Part shown: positions 1 to 9,759 of the stretch, piece after piece | How positions within the stretch are numbered: position 1 is the first letter of the stretch | How the letters are laid out: every line of letters starts with the position of its first letter | Source of the DNA: Lacibacter sediminis | Lineage (GTDB): Bacteria > Bacteroidota > Bacteroidia > Chitinophagales > Chitinophagaceae | Length of the DNA: 64,000 bases | Assembly (NCBI RefSeq): GCF_014168535.1 | Contig: NZ_CP060007.1 | Coordinates: forward strand, 4,898,001-4,962,000 | Reading direction: 5' to 3' | Made by a program: the position numbers and the translations under genes | Notes under the pieces: generated by a model | Told to the model about the DNA's origin: nothing | Seen by the model: the letters and a program-made list of their open reading frames with translations, nothing else | The model's database searches: none

Positions 1-948
1 GCATCTTTTTTTCTTGGTGCGATTTGCTCCATTGGTTCTATCTGGTGGAGCATACGCACTACACCAGAAATCCCACCAAGTGAAGAAGAGTTGAATACAC
101 TCAATGAAAAGAACAAAGGCATGCCGCATCCTGCTATTCAATTTTTTCTTTCGATCATCACGACAGTAATTGCTTACATCATCATTGCCTTCCTACTCAT
201 TCCTTCGTTATTTGTAAAAGGTTTGCTGCGGCGTGTATTGAAATATGCAGAAGAACATCCAACATTGAAAATTCTCTTTGCGCAGAATATTGAAATTGTA
301 GATGCCATTACGCAAATGCCGAAAGTTATGTGGCAACTGGCATTGGTGTATCTATTTCAGTGGTATGCGTTGTTTTGTTATTGGCAAAACTCATCCAAGA
401 GCATTGCCTTATCGGTTTGGAATACCACCCCTGAACAGAATCCTGAGTTGTATGAAAAAGCAGTTGGCTGGACAGGTCTCGTAAATGGTTGGTATAATAT
501 TGTTACGTTCTTATGTGCATTCGGCCTGGTGTACTTCGCAAAAAAATATTCGCCTAAGCTGGTGCATTTTGGATGTTTAATACTGGCAGGTGTTGGTTTG
601 TTATTCTTCCCTTTTATTGAAAATAAATATTTGCTGTTTCCTGCGATCACCGGGTTTGGTATTGGCTGGGCAAGTATGATGGGTATTCCTTATCTCATTG
701 TGGTAAGTAAAATCCCAAAGGAGCGTTATGGTGTGTATATGGGTGTTATCAATATGATGATCGTAATTCCGATGTTTATTCAAACAACCACGTTTGGTTA
801 CATACTAAAGAATTTTCTGAATAACGATCCGGGTAATGCTGTTGCATTCGCAGGTGTATTTCTTGTGATTGCAGCATTGCTTACGTTATTTATAAAATCA
901 GATAAGCCAACAGATGATGTTGTATTGATGGGCGGTGGCGGTCATTAA
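1..948 (+). CDS. MFS/GPH-type sugar transporter, C-terminal part (5' end outside window)
   Basis: The reading frame is open from base 1, so the gene begins upstream of the window and about 315 C-terminal residues are seen. The protein is strongly hydrophobic, with about seven membrane segments separated by short basic loops, and ends in a glycine-rich tail. The layout resembles glycoside-pentoside-hexuronide/SLC45-type MFS carriers of sucrose or maltose in Bacteroidota. It lies 13 bp upstream of a GH13 lipoprotein, which is followed by a fructokinase and an amylosucrase-like enzyme, so import of sucrose or a related alpha-glucoside across the inner membrane is the likely role. The substrate is inferred from context only. 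Confidence 0.8.
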   Translation, partial: ASFFLGAICSIGSIWWSIRTTPEIPPSEEELNTLNEKNKGMPHPAIQFFLSIITTVIAYIIIAFLLIPSLFVKGLLRRVLKYAEEHPTLKILFAQNIEIVDAITQMPKVMWQLALVYLFQWYALFCYWQNSSKSIALSVWNTTPEQNPELYEKAVGWTGLVNGWYNIVTFLCAFGLVYFAKKYSPKLVHFGCLILAGVGLLFFPFIENKYLLFPAITGFGIGWASMMGIPYLIVVSKIPKERYGVYMGVINMMIVIPMFIQTTTFGYILKNFLNNDPGNAVAFAGVFLVIAALLTLFIKSDKPTDDVVLMGGGGH

Positions 949-961
949 TGAACATTAAAAC

Positions 962-2722
962 ATGTATATGAAGAGAGCCGGTTTCTATATTGTTTTGATC
1001 TGCCTACTTTCTTTATCGTGTACGAATGAAGAAACAAAAGAAGAGCAATCAACTGATCTCAGCACCAAACGTACATGGTGGAAAGAAGCTGTTGTTTATC
1101 AAATTTATCCCCGCAGTTTTAAAGACAGTGATGGTGACGGTATCGGTGATCTCAAAGGCATCATCTCTAAACTGGATTATATTAAATCACTCGGTATTGA
1201 TGCGGTGTGGTTAAATCCCGTTTATGAATCGCCTAATAAAGACAATGGTTATGATATCAGCGATTATCAAAACATCATGAAGCAGTTTGGTACGATGAAT
1301 GATTTTGATGTACTGTTGAAAGGTTTTCATGATCGTGGCATTAAAGTGATGATGGATCTTGTGCTCAACCATTGCAGCAACGAACATAAATGGTTTAAAG
1401 AAGCAAGCAAATCACGCAGCAGTCCATACTATCATTATTTTCACTGGTGGCCTGCGGAAAAAGGTGAACCGCCTTACCGTTTCAGCATCTTCGATGAGAA
1501 AGGTTATGGCTGGGAGTTCAACAAACCCACCAACTCCTACTACCTGCATTACTTTGGCGATTTTCAACCCGATCTCAATTGGGAAAATCCTGCGTTACGT
1601 CAAGAGATCTATACCATGATGAAGTATTGGGCGAAGAAGGGTGTGGATGGCTTTCGTATGGATGCATTTGCTTTCATATCAAAAGATACCACCTGGCCCG
1701 CACTTCCTGCAGAATACAATGGTAACTGGACATTGTATTATGCAAGCGGTCCGCATTTGCATGAGTACATCCAGGAAATGAATAAGGAAGTATTAACTCC
1801 TTATAAACTTGTTACCGTTGCAGAAGCAATGGGCGATGTGCCACGTGTAAAACTGTTTGTTGATGAAGACCGTAACGAACTGAACATGGCGTACAACTTT
1901 GAAGCAATTGATTTTGGTTACTTACCCAATGAATACAAAATGCCTGACCCCAATGGATGGGATCTTGTGAAATGGAAAGGCATCTACAAAAAATGGGATA
2001 GTGCATTTACAGAAAAAGGATGGGGTACCATGTATCTCGGCAATCACGATCAGCCACGCATGGTTACACGTTGGGGAAACGATGCACCTGAGTTCAGAGA
2101 GTTATCATCGAAAATGCTCACCACGTTTATCCTGAGTATGCGTACAACTCCTTATTATTATTTTGGTGATGAGATCGGCATGAGTAATATCAAGTTCGAC
2201 AAAGTAGAAGATTACAATGATGTGGAACTGCACACCAACTATGCGCAGGTAAAAGCAAAAAGCGGCGACATGAAACGGTTTCTTGAAGGCATGAAAATTT
2301 CTTCACGTGATAACGGACGCACACCCATGCAATGGGATACAACAACGGGAGCTGGTTTTACAACAGGCATGCCGTGGCTGAAAATAAATCCCAACTACAA
2401 CACAGTGAATGTTGCTGCTGCAGAAAAAGATGCAAACAGTTGTCTGAATTATTTCCGTAAGATGATCAAGCTGCGGAAAGATAATGAAACACTTATTTAC
2501 GGAGCATTTACATTGGTTGATGCTGACAATCCCGATGTATTTGCTTTTACAAGAGAATTGAAAGGAAAGAAATTTTTAGTGTTACTCAATTTCAGAAATA
2601 AAGAGGTGAGTGTAAAAACCGGAATTGATGTAAGGAAAGCTGAAGTACTGATCAATAATTATACAACAGCTCCAGTTGCAGATAAACTGCGGCCTTATGA
2701 AGCGGTCATATTTAAATTATAA
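962..2722 (+). CDS. GH13 alpha-glucosidase-type lipoprotein
   Basis: An alpha-amylase superfamily (GH13) enzyme of 586 residues. The N-terminus has a lipoprotein signal with lipobox LSLSC (Cys20), so the enzyme is probably anchored in the periplasm or outer membrane. The four GH13 regions are present: DLVLNH, then GFRMDAF with nucleophile Asp234, VAEA with acid/base Glu288, and GNHDQPR with Asp363. The VYQIYPRSF start and short loops fit the oligo-1,6-glucosidase/alpha-glucosidase/sucrose-hydrolase subfamilies rather than endo-amylases. The next gene is a fructokinase 3 bp downstream, so cleavage of sucrose to glucose and fructose is plausible but unproven. An alternative ATG lies at 968. The gene is co-directional with the upstream transporter. 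Confidence 0.88.
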   Translation: MYMKRAGFYIVLICLLSLSCTNEETKEEQSTDLSTKRTWWKEAVVYQIYPRSFKDSDGDGIGDLKGIISKLDYIKSLGIDAVWLNPVYESPNKDNGYDISDYQNIMKQFGTMNDFDVLLKGFHDRGIKVMMDLVLNHCSNEHKWFKEASKSRSSPYYHYFHWWPAEKGEPPYRFSIFDEKGYGWEFNKPTNSYYLHYFGDFQPDLNWENPALRQEIYTMMKYWAKKGVDGFRMDAFAFISKDTTWPALPAEYNGNWTLYYASGPHLHEYIQEMNKEVLTPYKLVTVAEAMGDVPRVKLFVDEDRNELNMAYNFEAIDFGYLPNEYKMPDPNGWDLVKWKGIYKKWDSAFTEKGWGTMYLGNHDQPRMVTRWGNDAPEFRELSSKMLTTFILSMRTTPYYYFGDEIGMSNIKFDKVEDYNDVELHTNYAQVKAKSGDMKRFLEGMKISSRDNGRTPMQWDTTTGAGFTTGMPWLKINPNYNTVNVAAAEKDANSCLNYFRKMIKLRKDNETLIYGAFTLVDADNPDVFAFTRELKGKKFLVLLNFRNKEVSVKTGIDVRKAEVLINNYTTAPVADKLRPYEAVIFKL

Positions 2723-2725
2723 GAA

Positions 2726-3676
2726 ATGAAAATTCTTTGCATAGGTGAAGCGTTAATTGATATGATCTGTACCGATAAAGGTTCGTCTTTATCACAGGGA
2801 GAGCATTTCCTGAAAAAACCCGGCGGCGCACCTACGAATGTAGCTGCAGCTATTGCTGCATTGGGCGGTGAGGTTGATCTTTCAGCAAAAGTTGGAGCCG
2901 ATCCGTTCGGTGATCACTTGATACAGGTCATGAAAGAGTTTGGAGTAAGTACGAATCACATGTTGCAGGATGCAAACAGCTTTACCACATTTGCATTTGT
3001 ATCACTCATGCACAATGGCGAACGTGATTTTTATTTCAATCGTGGTGCCGATGGTCAGTTGAGTGAAGATGATGTAGAGAAGATCGATCTTGCTGATTAT
3101 TCCATTGTGCATTTCGGATCAGCAACTGGTTTTTTGCAAGGTCCGCTACACATGGCTTACCTCAATCTGCTATCCCGTTCTTTACAGCAAGGTTGTTTTG
3201 TAAGTTTTGATCCCAACTACCGGCATTTATTATTCAGAGATAATACAGAATCATTCATTCTTCAGTCCTGGCATTTCTTACGGCATTGTCATTTCTTTAA
3301 AGTGAGCGATGAAGAAGCAATCATGTTATCACGAAAACAAACGGTGGAAGAATCTGCTGCTTACTTTCTCGAAAATACAACTGCTGTGTTTGCTATTACA
3401 CTTGGCAAAGATGGCACCATGCTGGGTATACGCAATCAAACAGTGATCATTCCAAGTATCGCTGTTCAGCCTGTTGATACAACAGGTGCAGGCGATGCAT
3501 TTACAGGTGCAGTGTTATATCAACTTCGGAATTACAGTTTACAACAGATCAATATGCTTACGGCAGATGATTGGAAAACCATCATCAGCAATGCTAATAA
3601 AGCGGGTGCACGCACCTGTGAGTATCTCGGCGCTATGGAAGCATTTAAACATTTAAGTAACGATATTTTCAATTAA
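2726..3676 (+). CDS. PfkB-family carbohydrate kinase, probable fructokinase
   Basis: A cytoplasmic ribokinase/PfkB-fold kinase of 316 residues. The N-terminal signature GEALIDM followed by KPGGAPTNVAAA (around residues 7-45) is typical of fructokinases. The C-terminal signature DTTGAGDAFTGA contains the catalytic base Asp257 and the anion hole. It would phosphorylate free fructose to fructose-6-phosphate with ATP. It lies 3 bp after the GH13 lipoprotein gene and 4 bp before the amylosucrase-like gene, so the three are almost certainly one transcript. Fructose released from sucrose by either GH13 neighbour is the obvious substrate. 2-Keto-3-deoxygluconate kinase is a less likely alternative. 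Confidence 0.88.
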   Translation: MKILCIGEALIDMICTDKGSSLSQGEHFLKKPGGAPTNVAAAIAALGGEVDLSAKVGADPFGDHLIQVMKEFGVSTNHMLQDANSFTTFAFVSLMHNGERDFYFNRGADGQLSEDDVEKIDLADYSIVHFGSATGFLQGPLHMAYLNLLSRSLQQGCFVSFDPNYRHLLFRDNTESFILQSWHFLRHCHFFKVSDEEAIMLSRKQTVEESAAYFLENTTAVFAITLGKDGTMLGIRNQTVIIPSIAVQPVDTTGAGDAFTGAVLYQLRNYSLQQINMLTADDWKTIISNANKAGARTCEYLGAMEAFKHLSNDIFN

Positions 3677-3680
3677 GGTT

Positions 3681-5624
3681 ATGTACACGTTCGGAGTTCA
3701 TGAACATATCAATGCGCTGCTCAAAGAACATCAGATAGATGTGGGAGGAAAAGACAATCCGTTTTATACAAGGTTTCTTGCAGACACTTCCGCCATCTTT
3801 GAATTATACCTGCAACTGTATGAGCATTATCCGGCAACTGAAACATTGTTTGATGAGTTGATCACAACGATCATCAAAGCATATAAACAACGACCGGAAG
3901 TTTTAAAGCAACGTGATATACAAAAGCTGGAACAGGAACATTGGTTCCTCAGTAATAAGATCAACGGCATGAGTTTGTATGTCGACCGTTTTTGCGGCAA
4001 CATTAAAACGCTTGAGACAAAACTTGATTATTTCGAAAATCTCGGCGTTAACTTTCTTCACCTGATGCCCGTATTTGAAAGTCCGGCCAATGAAAGTGAC
4101 GGCGGTTATGCTGTTTCCAATTTCAGAAAAGTAGATGAGCGCTTTGGTTCACTTGAAGATCTCCTGAACTTACAGGAAGAAATGCGTAAACGCAACATGT
4201 ACCTGATGATCGATATTGTGCTCAATCATACTTCACATAAACATGAATGGGCATTGAAAGCAAAAGCAGGCGAAAAAAAATACCAGGATTATTTTTATTT
4301 CTACCAGGACAGGAGTTTGCCTGATCAATATGATAAAACAATGCCGGAGATCTTTCCTGAAAGTTCACCCGGCAGTTTTACTTACATAGAAGAATGCAAT
4401 AAATGGGTGATGACAGTGTTTCACAATTACCAATGGGATCTGAATTACACAAATCCTGTTGTGTTTATTGAAATGCTTGATAACATTTTCTTTTATGCAA
4501 ATCTTGGTGTAGATATTTTGCGAATTGATGCCCCTGCATTTATCTGGAAACAATTGGGCACTACCTGTCAGAATTTACCGCAGGCACATACCTTGTTACG
4601 TTTAATTAAACAATGTGTGCAGGTAGCATCGCCGGGTATGGCATTGTTGGGTGAAGCCATCGTTGCACCAAAAGAGATCATGAAATATTTTGGTACTGAT
4701 AACTATACGGCACGTGAGTGTGATTTTGCCTACAATGCTACGCATATGGCATTGCAGTGGGATATGCTGGCAACAGGTGATACCAAAGTAATGCTGGCTG
4801 CACAGCACGAACTTCTGCAAAAACCTTATGGCACATCCTGGATCACTTACACCCGTTGCCATGATGATATTGGTTTGGGTTATGATGATAATATGATCGA
4901 GCAGGCAGGCTATAATTCCTATGCACATCGAAAATACCTGAAAGAATATTACTCAGGAGTTCACGAAGGTTCACCTGCAGTTGGTGCTTTGTTTTCGAGT
5001 AATCCAAAAACAGGTGATGCACGCATCAGCGGATCATTAGCTTCCTTATGCGGATTAGAGAAAGCGTTGAATGCGAAGGACCAGGCAGCGATCGATCTTT
5101 CTATCCAGAAAATAGTGATGATGCAGGCGCACAGTTTCTTTCTTGGTGGTGTGCCGATGTTATTCTATGGCGATGAAGTTGGCTATACAAATGACTATTC
5201 TTATTTGCAGGATGAAGGAAAGAGTTATGATAACCGATGGATGCATCGGCCGGTCATTGACTGGACTAAAAATAAAAAAGCTGAACAGAAAGGAACAGTT
5301 GAAGAAATTGTTTTCAGCGCAACAAAAAAGTTACTATCAATAAGAGGTCAATTGTCTGTTGTAGCAGACCGCAGTAATCTCATCTGGCTGACGCCACATA
5401 ATGTTCATGTAGCAGGTTACATCCGGCAAACAGATGAGCAACGCTTGTTCTGTGTATTTAACTTCAGCAATGCAGCAGCCTATTTAACCTGGTATGCATT
5501 TAAAGAGAAAGGAAACCCTCCAACATCACTGGTTGATCATTGGAGTGGGAAAATTTATGAAGTGGGGCAGGATCATGAATTTTTGGTGCTGCCGCCTTAT
5601 GGATTTGCGTTGCTGGAAGGTTGA
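3681..5624 (+). CDS. Amylosucrase / sucrose hydrolase-type GH13 enzyme
   Basis: A 647-residue protein with no signal peptide, so cytoplasmic. It has the helical N-terminal domain (about residues 1-95) typical of GH13 subfamily 4, then a (beta/alpha)8 barrel and a C-terminal beta domain. Catalytic residues are Asp283 in ILRIDAPAF, Glu325 in GEAIVAP and Asp395 in CHDDIG. These closely match the spacing I recall for Neisseria amylosucrase (286/328/393). Members transfer glucose from sucrose to an alpha-1,4-glucan, or simply hydrolyse sucrose, releasing fructose. The adjacent fructokinase 4 bp upstream supports a sucrose substrate. Whether this one polymerises or hydrolyses cannot be read from sequence alone. 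Confidence 0.88.
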   Translation: MYTFGVHEHINALLKEHQIDVGGKDNPFYTRFLADTSAIFELYLQLYEHYPATETLFDELITTIIKAYKQRPEVLKQRDIQKLEQEHWFLSNKINGMSLYVDRFCGNIKTLETKLDYFENLGVNFLHLMPVFESPANESDGGYAVSNFRKVDERFGSLEDLLNLQEEMRKRNMYLMIDIVLNHTSHKHEWALKAKAGEKKYQDYFYFYQDRSLPDQYDKTMPEIFPESSPGSFTYIEECNKWVMTVFHNYQWDLNYTNPVVFIEMLDNIFFYANLGVDILRIDAPAFIWKQLGTTCQNLPQAHTLLRLIKQCVQVASPGMALLGEAIVAPKEIMKYFGTDNYTARECDFAYNATHMALQWDMLATGDTKVMLAAQHELLQKPYGTSWITYTRCHDDIGLGYDDNMIEQAGYNSYAHRKYLKEYYSGVHEGSPAVGALFSSNPKTGDARISGSLASLCGLEKALNAKDQAAIDLSIQKIVMMQAHSFFLGGVPMLFYGDEVGYTNDYSYLQDEGKSYDNRWMHRPVIDWTKNKKAEQKGTVEEIVFSATKKLLSIRGQLSVVADRSNLIWLTPHNVHVAGYIRQTDEQRLFCVFNFSNAAAYLTWYAFKEKGNPPTSLVDHWSGKIYEVGQDHEFLVLPPYGFALLEG

Positions 5625-5669
5625 TCATTAAGCTTTCCTGATTAAATAGTGTAGTATGAATGTTTAGAG

Positions 5670-5688
5670 ATCCCTCCTTCGTCGGGAT
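5670..5688. repeat. Short REP-like hairpin between convergent operons
   Basis: ATCCC and GGGAT arms enclose a 9-base loop inside a GC-richer stretch between the convergent amylosucrase and trehalase genes. The sequence style (TCCCTCCTTCGTCGGGATGA) is that of short dispersed palindromes often found between bacterial genes. It could also help end transcription, although no T tract follows. Confidence 0.4.
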
Positions 5689-5736
5689 GACGATACGTTG
5701 ATTGTATAAAGCTGCTTCATTAATTGAATCGTATTA

Positions 5737-7245
5737 CTAACTGTTATCATACTTCTTCATTAAAGCCAACAAAACCCCATTCGTCCAGCCAAAACCATCC
5801 TGACCTGCATACTCCCCACCGCCGGCTTCTAAATGCGTATCAACCACATTGTATTTCTCCATCAATTTACCGGTGCGTTGATAGACATCGGTGTTAAGTT
5901 GTATCCAGCGTTTGGCAACTGTTGCGGCAAGTTCAGTATGACCATAATTTTCCAATCCAATCACACTCATCCATTGCAAAGGTGCCCAGCCATTCGGTGC
6001 ATCCCACTGCTGACCGGTTGTTTTCAATGTAGTTGTTAATCCGCCGTCTTTTAAAAATTCTCTTTCAAGTATTGCTGCCACTACATCGGCTTGTTCCTGT
6101 GTAGCCATTCTAAAAAACAAGGGAGTAACTCCTGCCAATGTTTTGATCTGCTTCTGCGAATGGCTCACACTGTCATAATCAGTAAAGAACTGTTGCGATT
6201 CATTCCAGCAGTAATGATGAATTGCCTGTTTTCTTTGTGCTGCTAAGTCAAGATATTTCTGAGCAGTCTTCTCATCGCCTTTTAACTTGTAAGCTTTGGC
6301 AATAGTTTCTTCTAAATGAAACAGTAAACAGTTAAGATCTACAGGTACGATCTCGGTTGTGTGGATTGTCGCAAAATCATTGTCATCTTTAAACCATCTG
6401 CAACTGTAATCCCAGCCAGATTCTGCACCGGCACGTAAATGTGCATACAATGCTTCTGTAGGTTGTTTGGCGGCATGCATCAGTTCCACATCTTCACGAT
6501 ACGATTCCGGTCTTGCTGTATGGTATGCATCACAATAACGATTCATCAGTTCGCCTTCTTCCATCAGCACCAGATGTTTTTCAAAACGATGTTCGGCAGC
6601 AATATCATCGGCACCCAGCATCCAGAACTGATATTCTTTTTCTAAGGCAGGAAGATAATCAGTAAGAGCAGCTTCGCCTTTAATCTCCATCATTAACTCC
6701 ACCATCAACGCATAAAAAGGTGGTTGCGAACGACCAAGATAATAAGTGCGGTTACCATTGGGAATAAAACCGATGGTATCAATCAGATGCGTGAAATTGT
6801 TCACCATGTTTTCGATCATTTCAACCATACCCGATTCTTTTAAACCAAGCATGGTGAAATAACTGTCCCAGTAATATACTTCGCCAAAACGACCGCCCGG
6901 AACAATGTATGGATTTGGTAATGGTATCAATGAACCACGTTTCACAGTATCAGGTTCACGAGTGAGCACCTGCCACAACGCATGAATATGTTCTGCTACA
7001 CTTTCCTGTGTATCGGTATGGTAATCGGCGGCAAAGACATGCGGCAGTTCAAAATGTTCCAGCACAAATGAACGCAGGTCGAATCCCGGGTTAAGTTTTT
7101 CTTCGTTGTATTGCGCAAGAATAAGTTCAGTTGATTGTTTAGCCGTGCAATCGACAAATGTCTTACCATCTTCAAACACCTGTTGCATTTGCACATCTTC
7201 AAACAAAGGACTCAATTCAAAAATTTCTTTCTCTTTCACGATCAA
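5737..7245 (-). CDS. GH37 trehalase, cytoplasmic type
   Basis: Hydrolyses alpha,alpha-trehalose to two glucose molecules. Both family signatures are visible: PGGRFGEVYYWDSY near residues 116-129 and QWDAPNGWAP in the C-terminal third. The presumed catalytic acid is Asp279 in AESGWDYS, and the base is Glu478 in GGGEYAGQDGFGWTNG. There is no signal peptide, so a TreF-like cytoplasmic enzyme is expected. At 502 residues it is typical of the family. The start is uncertain: the frame opens with TTG at 7245, which overlaps the TGA of the upstream MFS gene (TTGA), and GTG at 7239 is the alternative. Tight coupling to the transporter indicates that trehalose or a related disaccharide is imported intact. 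Confidence 0.93.
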   Translation of the reverse strand: MIVKEKEIFELSPLFEDVQMQQVFEDGKTFVDCTAKQSTELILAQYNEEKLNPGFDLRSFVLEHFELPHVFAADYHTDTQESVAEHIHALWQVLTREPDTVKRGSLIPLPNPYIVPGGRFGEVYYWDSYFTMLGLKESGMVEMIENMVNNFTHLIDTIGFIPNGNRTYYLGRSQPPFYALMVELMMEIKGEAALTDYLPALEKEYQFWMLGADDIAAEHRFEKHLVLMEEGELMNRYCDAYHTARPESYREDVELMHAAKQPTEALYAHLRAGAESGWDYSCRWFKDDNDFATIHTTEIVPVDLNCLLFHLEETIAKAYKLKGDEKTAQKYLDLAAQRKQAIHHYCWNESQQFFTDYDSVSHSQKQIKTLAGVTPLFFRMATQEQADVVAAILEREFLKDGGLTTTLKTTGQQWDAPNGWAPLQWMSVIGLENYGHTELAATVAKRWIQLNTDVYQRTGKLMEKYNVVDTHLEAGGGEYAGQDGFGWTNGVLLALMKKYDNS

Positions 7246-8507
7246 TGCCCTCCTTTCACTTTAATATCAACTACTGCTGCTGTTTTTGGTTGCAACCGTT
7301 TAAACACAATCAGCAGTACGATCAAAATACATATAGGTACCAATGAAAAATAAAAGGCAGTTTGTCCGCCATATGCTTCAAAAATATTTCCTGTAATGAT
7401 GGACCCTGTGGAACCGCCTAATGCAGAGAACACAACAATTAATCCACTCATTGATCCATGTCGGTGCGCAGGAAGATTACTTAAGATAACAGAGTTGATG
7501 GCAGGATAAATTGGCGCAAGGAACAAACCAATCAACGGGAAAATAAATGCTACCAATGGAACATCGGCCAGGCTATTCACCGTTATGCCGGTAATATTTT
7601 TTGTTAATGGAACAGCAAGTAAAACCAATGTACCTGCAGCCAGCAAACAAACAACCAATACAATCAGCCAATCTGCTTTTCGTAATATCAATCCTGCAAG
7701 AAACCGGCCCAATGCGATGGAGGCCGATAAGATACTTGCCATTTGTATACTCAAGCTTGTGGAAAGTTGTAAAACATCTTTGTTGAATGTAGGCAACCAG
7801 CTCATAATACTTTGTTCGATCAACACATAAAAGAATGCACTGAAGATAAACACAAGTACAAGTGGTAAGAAAATAAGCTTCAGCATTTCTACAAAATCAT
7901 CAGATGCTGACTTTGATTGCTCTGCTTCTTTAATACTCGATTCATCAAGCTTTGTAGTGAATAACAATAAAAATGCAACAACAGCCAGCCCTCCCAGAAT
8001 ATAATACGTATTGAACCAGGTGGTTGATTTGGGATCATTGTTATCAACCATGGATGCAAACAGGAAATAACCTGTTAACACGCCAACCATAAAAAATGAT
8101 TCGAGAAAATTCATAAAGCTGAGATGCTCATTCTTTGATTTGGTGACCAAGCCAATGGTGGCAAACACACTTACCTTGATCAATGCAAATCCAATACCGG
8201 CAGCAGCAAATAACATCTTCGTCATAATAAAACTACTTACTGAAGGAATGATCAAACACATCACGGCAATCAACCCCAATGAAATAAGCATTGTTTTTTT
8301 ATACCCGATCTTGTTTACATAAGAAGCAATTAAAAAAGAAGTGATGGCAATGCTGAGATCTTTAAATGCTTCAAGCACACTGGCCGAGCCTTTTGAAACA
8401 TCAAAGTTTGCCTGCACCTGCAATATAACAGTGCCCACACTGTTAAGCAGAATGGCAAAAACAAAATAATTAAGGAACAGCGAGATCTTAATGCGAAGGT
8501 TGGTCAT
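7242..8507 (-). CDS. MFS transporter, probable trehalose/disaccharide importer
   Basis: A 421-residue inner-membrane protein with about twelve hydrophobic helices and the central cytoplasmic loop (about residues 195-215) of major facilitator superfamily carriers. The first helix starts MTNLRIKISLFLNYFVFAIL. Its stop overlaps the trehalase start, so the two are translationally coupled. A LacI-family gene lies 63 bp upstream on the same strand. The coupling to trehalase suggests it brings in trehalose, but the MFS sequence alone does not show the substrate. Confidence 0.83.
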   Translation of the reverse strand: MTNLRIKISLFLNYFVFAILLNSVGTVILQVQANFDVSKGSASVLEAFKDLSIAITSFLIASYVNKIGYKKTMLISLGLIAVMCLIIPSVSSFIMTKMLFAAAGIGFALIKVSVFATIGLVTKSKNEHLSFMNFLESFFMVGVLTGYFLFASMVDNNDPKSTTWFNTYYILGGLAVVAFLLLFTTKLDESSIKEAEQSKSASDDFVEMLKLIFLPLVLVFIFSAFFYVLIEQSIMSWLPTFNKDVLQLSTSLSIQMASILSASIALGRFLAGLILRKADWLIVLVVCLLAAGTLVLLAVPLTKNITGITVNSLADVPLVAFIFPLIGLFLAPIYPAINSVILSNLPAHRHGSMSGLIVVFSALGGSTGSIITGNIFEAYGGQTAFYFSLVPICILIVLLIVFKRLQPKTAAVVDIKVKGGH

Positions 8508-8570
8508 GGCAAGTAAATAAAACGTGTATTTAAATATACCCGTTACCGATCACTTACCAAAGCATTTTCA

Positions 8571-9563
8571 TTATAAAGAACCGCCTTTTACAAGTATTGA
8601 TTCAACGCAAACGTTTTCGGAAACTTCTTCACCTTTTAAACGCCCCAGCATTTGAGAAAAAGAGAGTTTACCGAGCTTGTAACCACTTGTTTCAACATAC
8701 GTAATTACCGGATTATACATCGTTGGAATAAAGCCATTGCTGATGCTGATAACAGCAACATCTTCCGGCACTTTTAAATTAAGTTGATGGATTGCACGCA
8801 TCACACCAATTAAAATAAGATCACCCATGCAGAAAATAACATCAGGTGGATTGGTTGATTGTAATGCAGCTTTTGCAAGTTCATACGAAGGTTCGGGCTG
8901 TTCAGGAAAATGAAGTGTAATATTTGCAGAAGGAAGTTGTTGTTTGAATGTATCAACAAACGTTTTGCTGCGCACTCTTGAAATACTTAAGTGCGGATGA
9001 CCAAACAAAGCCAATACATTTTGTTTTTTCTTTTCAATGATCGCTTCAGCAGCAAGCCTGGCTGCATCAGCATCAGATAAACAAACAGTATGAAATCCTT
9101 TTTCTTCCGGCACACGATCAAAAAACACAACAGGTATTTTCAAATCTTCGAGTTTATGGAAAGGTGCCATGTCCTCTGTTGCAATCGATACTGTTGCAAA
9201 TACACCCATCGCCATATTTTTCCGGAAGATGTTGAGATTCGCTGTTTCAATCTCTACATTATCTCTCGATTGCATAATCAATACAGAATAACCAAACTTA
9301 CGTGCCTCATCTTCAACCGCAGCAATAAATGAATCATAAAAGAAATTATCAATAGAAGGTACAAGCAAACCCAACACATTGCTTTGTCTTGTACGCAATT
9401 GCACTGCATAACTGTTTGGCTCGTATTCCATTGCTGCTGCCAGCTCTTTCACTTTCAATTTGGTGGCTGCTGAAATATCCGGATGATCTTTCAACGCACG
9501 TGAAACAGTGGAGATGCTGATACCAAGGGCTTCGGACAGCTTCTTAAGTGTACTTTGCTGCAT
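8571..9563 (-). CDS. LacI-family transcriptional regulator (trehalose locus)
   Basis: A 330-residue repressor. The N-terminal helix-turn-helix (about residues 5-25, ALGISISTVSRALKDHPD) is followed by the hinge EYEPNSYAVQLRTR and a periplasmic-binding-protein-like effector domain beginning LGLLVPSIDNFFYDSF. It heads the minus-strand run LacI, MFS, trehalase and probably controls it in response to an imported sugar. It is a close paralogue in layout of the second LacI protein at 31.4 kb, including the same recognition-helix core SISTVSRALK. A candidate ATCGTT-core site (TAATCGTTAA, 9588-9597) lies just upstream of its start and may be an autoregulatory operator. Confidence 0.9.
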   Translation of the reverse strand: MQQSTLKKLSEALGISISTVSRALKDHPDISAATKLKVKELAAAMEYEPNSYAVQLRTRQSNVLGLLVPSIDNFFYDSFIAAVEDEARKFGYSVLIMQSRDNVEIETANLNIFRKNMAMGVFATVSIATEDMAPFHKLEDLKIPVVFFDRVPEEKGFHTVCLSDADAARLAAEAIIEKKKQNVLALFGHPHLSISRVRSKTFVDTFKQQLPSANITLHFPEQPEPSYELAKAALQSTNPPDVIFCMGDLILIGVMRAIHQLNLKVPEDVAVISISNGFIPTMYNPVITYVETSGYKLGKLSFSQMLGRLKGEEVSENVCVESILVKGGSL

Positions 9564-9709
9564 GTACTATTCTTTGAACTGGAAATATAATCGTTAATCA
9601 GGCTAAAGATAAATTTTTTCTTCATCCAGCCTGAGAAAAGAAATAACAACAACTAAAAGACAAGAACCTGCTGCAGAACGATGCACAACTGCGAATCCAT
9701 TAAATAAAA

Positions 9710-9733
9710 TCGCCCCTGTAGAAACAGAGGCGA
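9710..9733 (-). terminator. Hairpin after the haloperoxidase-like operon
   Basis: TCGCCCCTGT (9710-9719) and ACAGAGGCGA (9724-9733) form a stem with one mismatch and a four-base loop. On the minus strand the stem is followed by a T-rich run. It lies 27 bp beyond the stop of the 9760-11310 gene, as expected for an intrinsic terminator. Confidence 0.6.
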
Positions 9734-9759
9734 GACAATTTATACTACTGATAAAAAAA

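Noticed and set aside
8508..8570. Operator in the LacI-MFS spacer
   Set aside because: GTTACCGATCAC has no clean dyad and does not match the other sites.
9588..9597. TAATCGTTAA as a firm operator of the first LacI protein
   Set aside because: It shares only the ATCGTT core and there is no second matching site upstream of the MFS gene, so it is mentioned only as a candidate.
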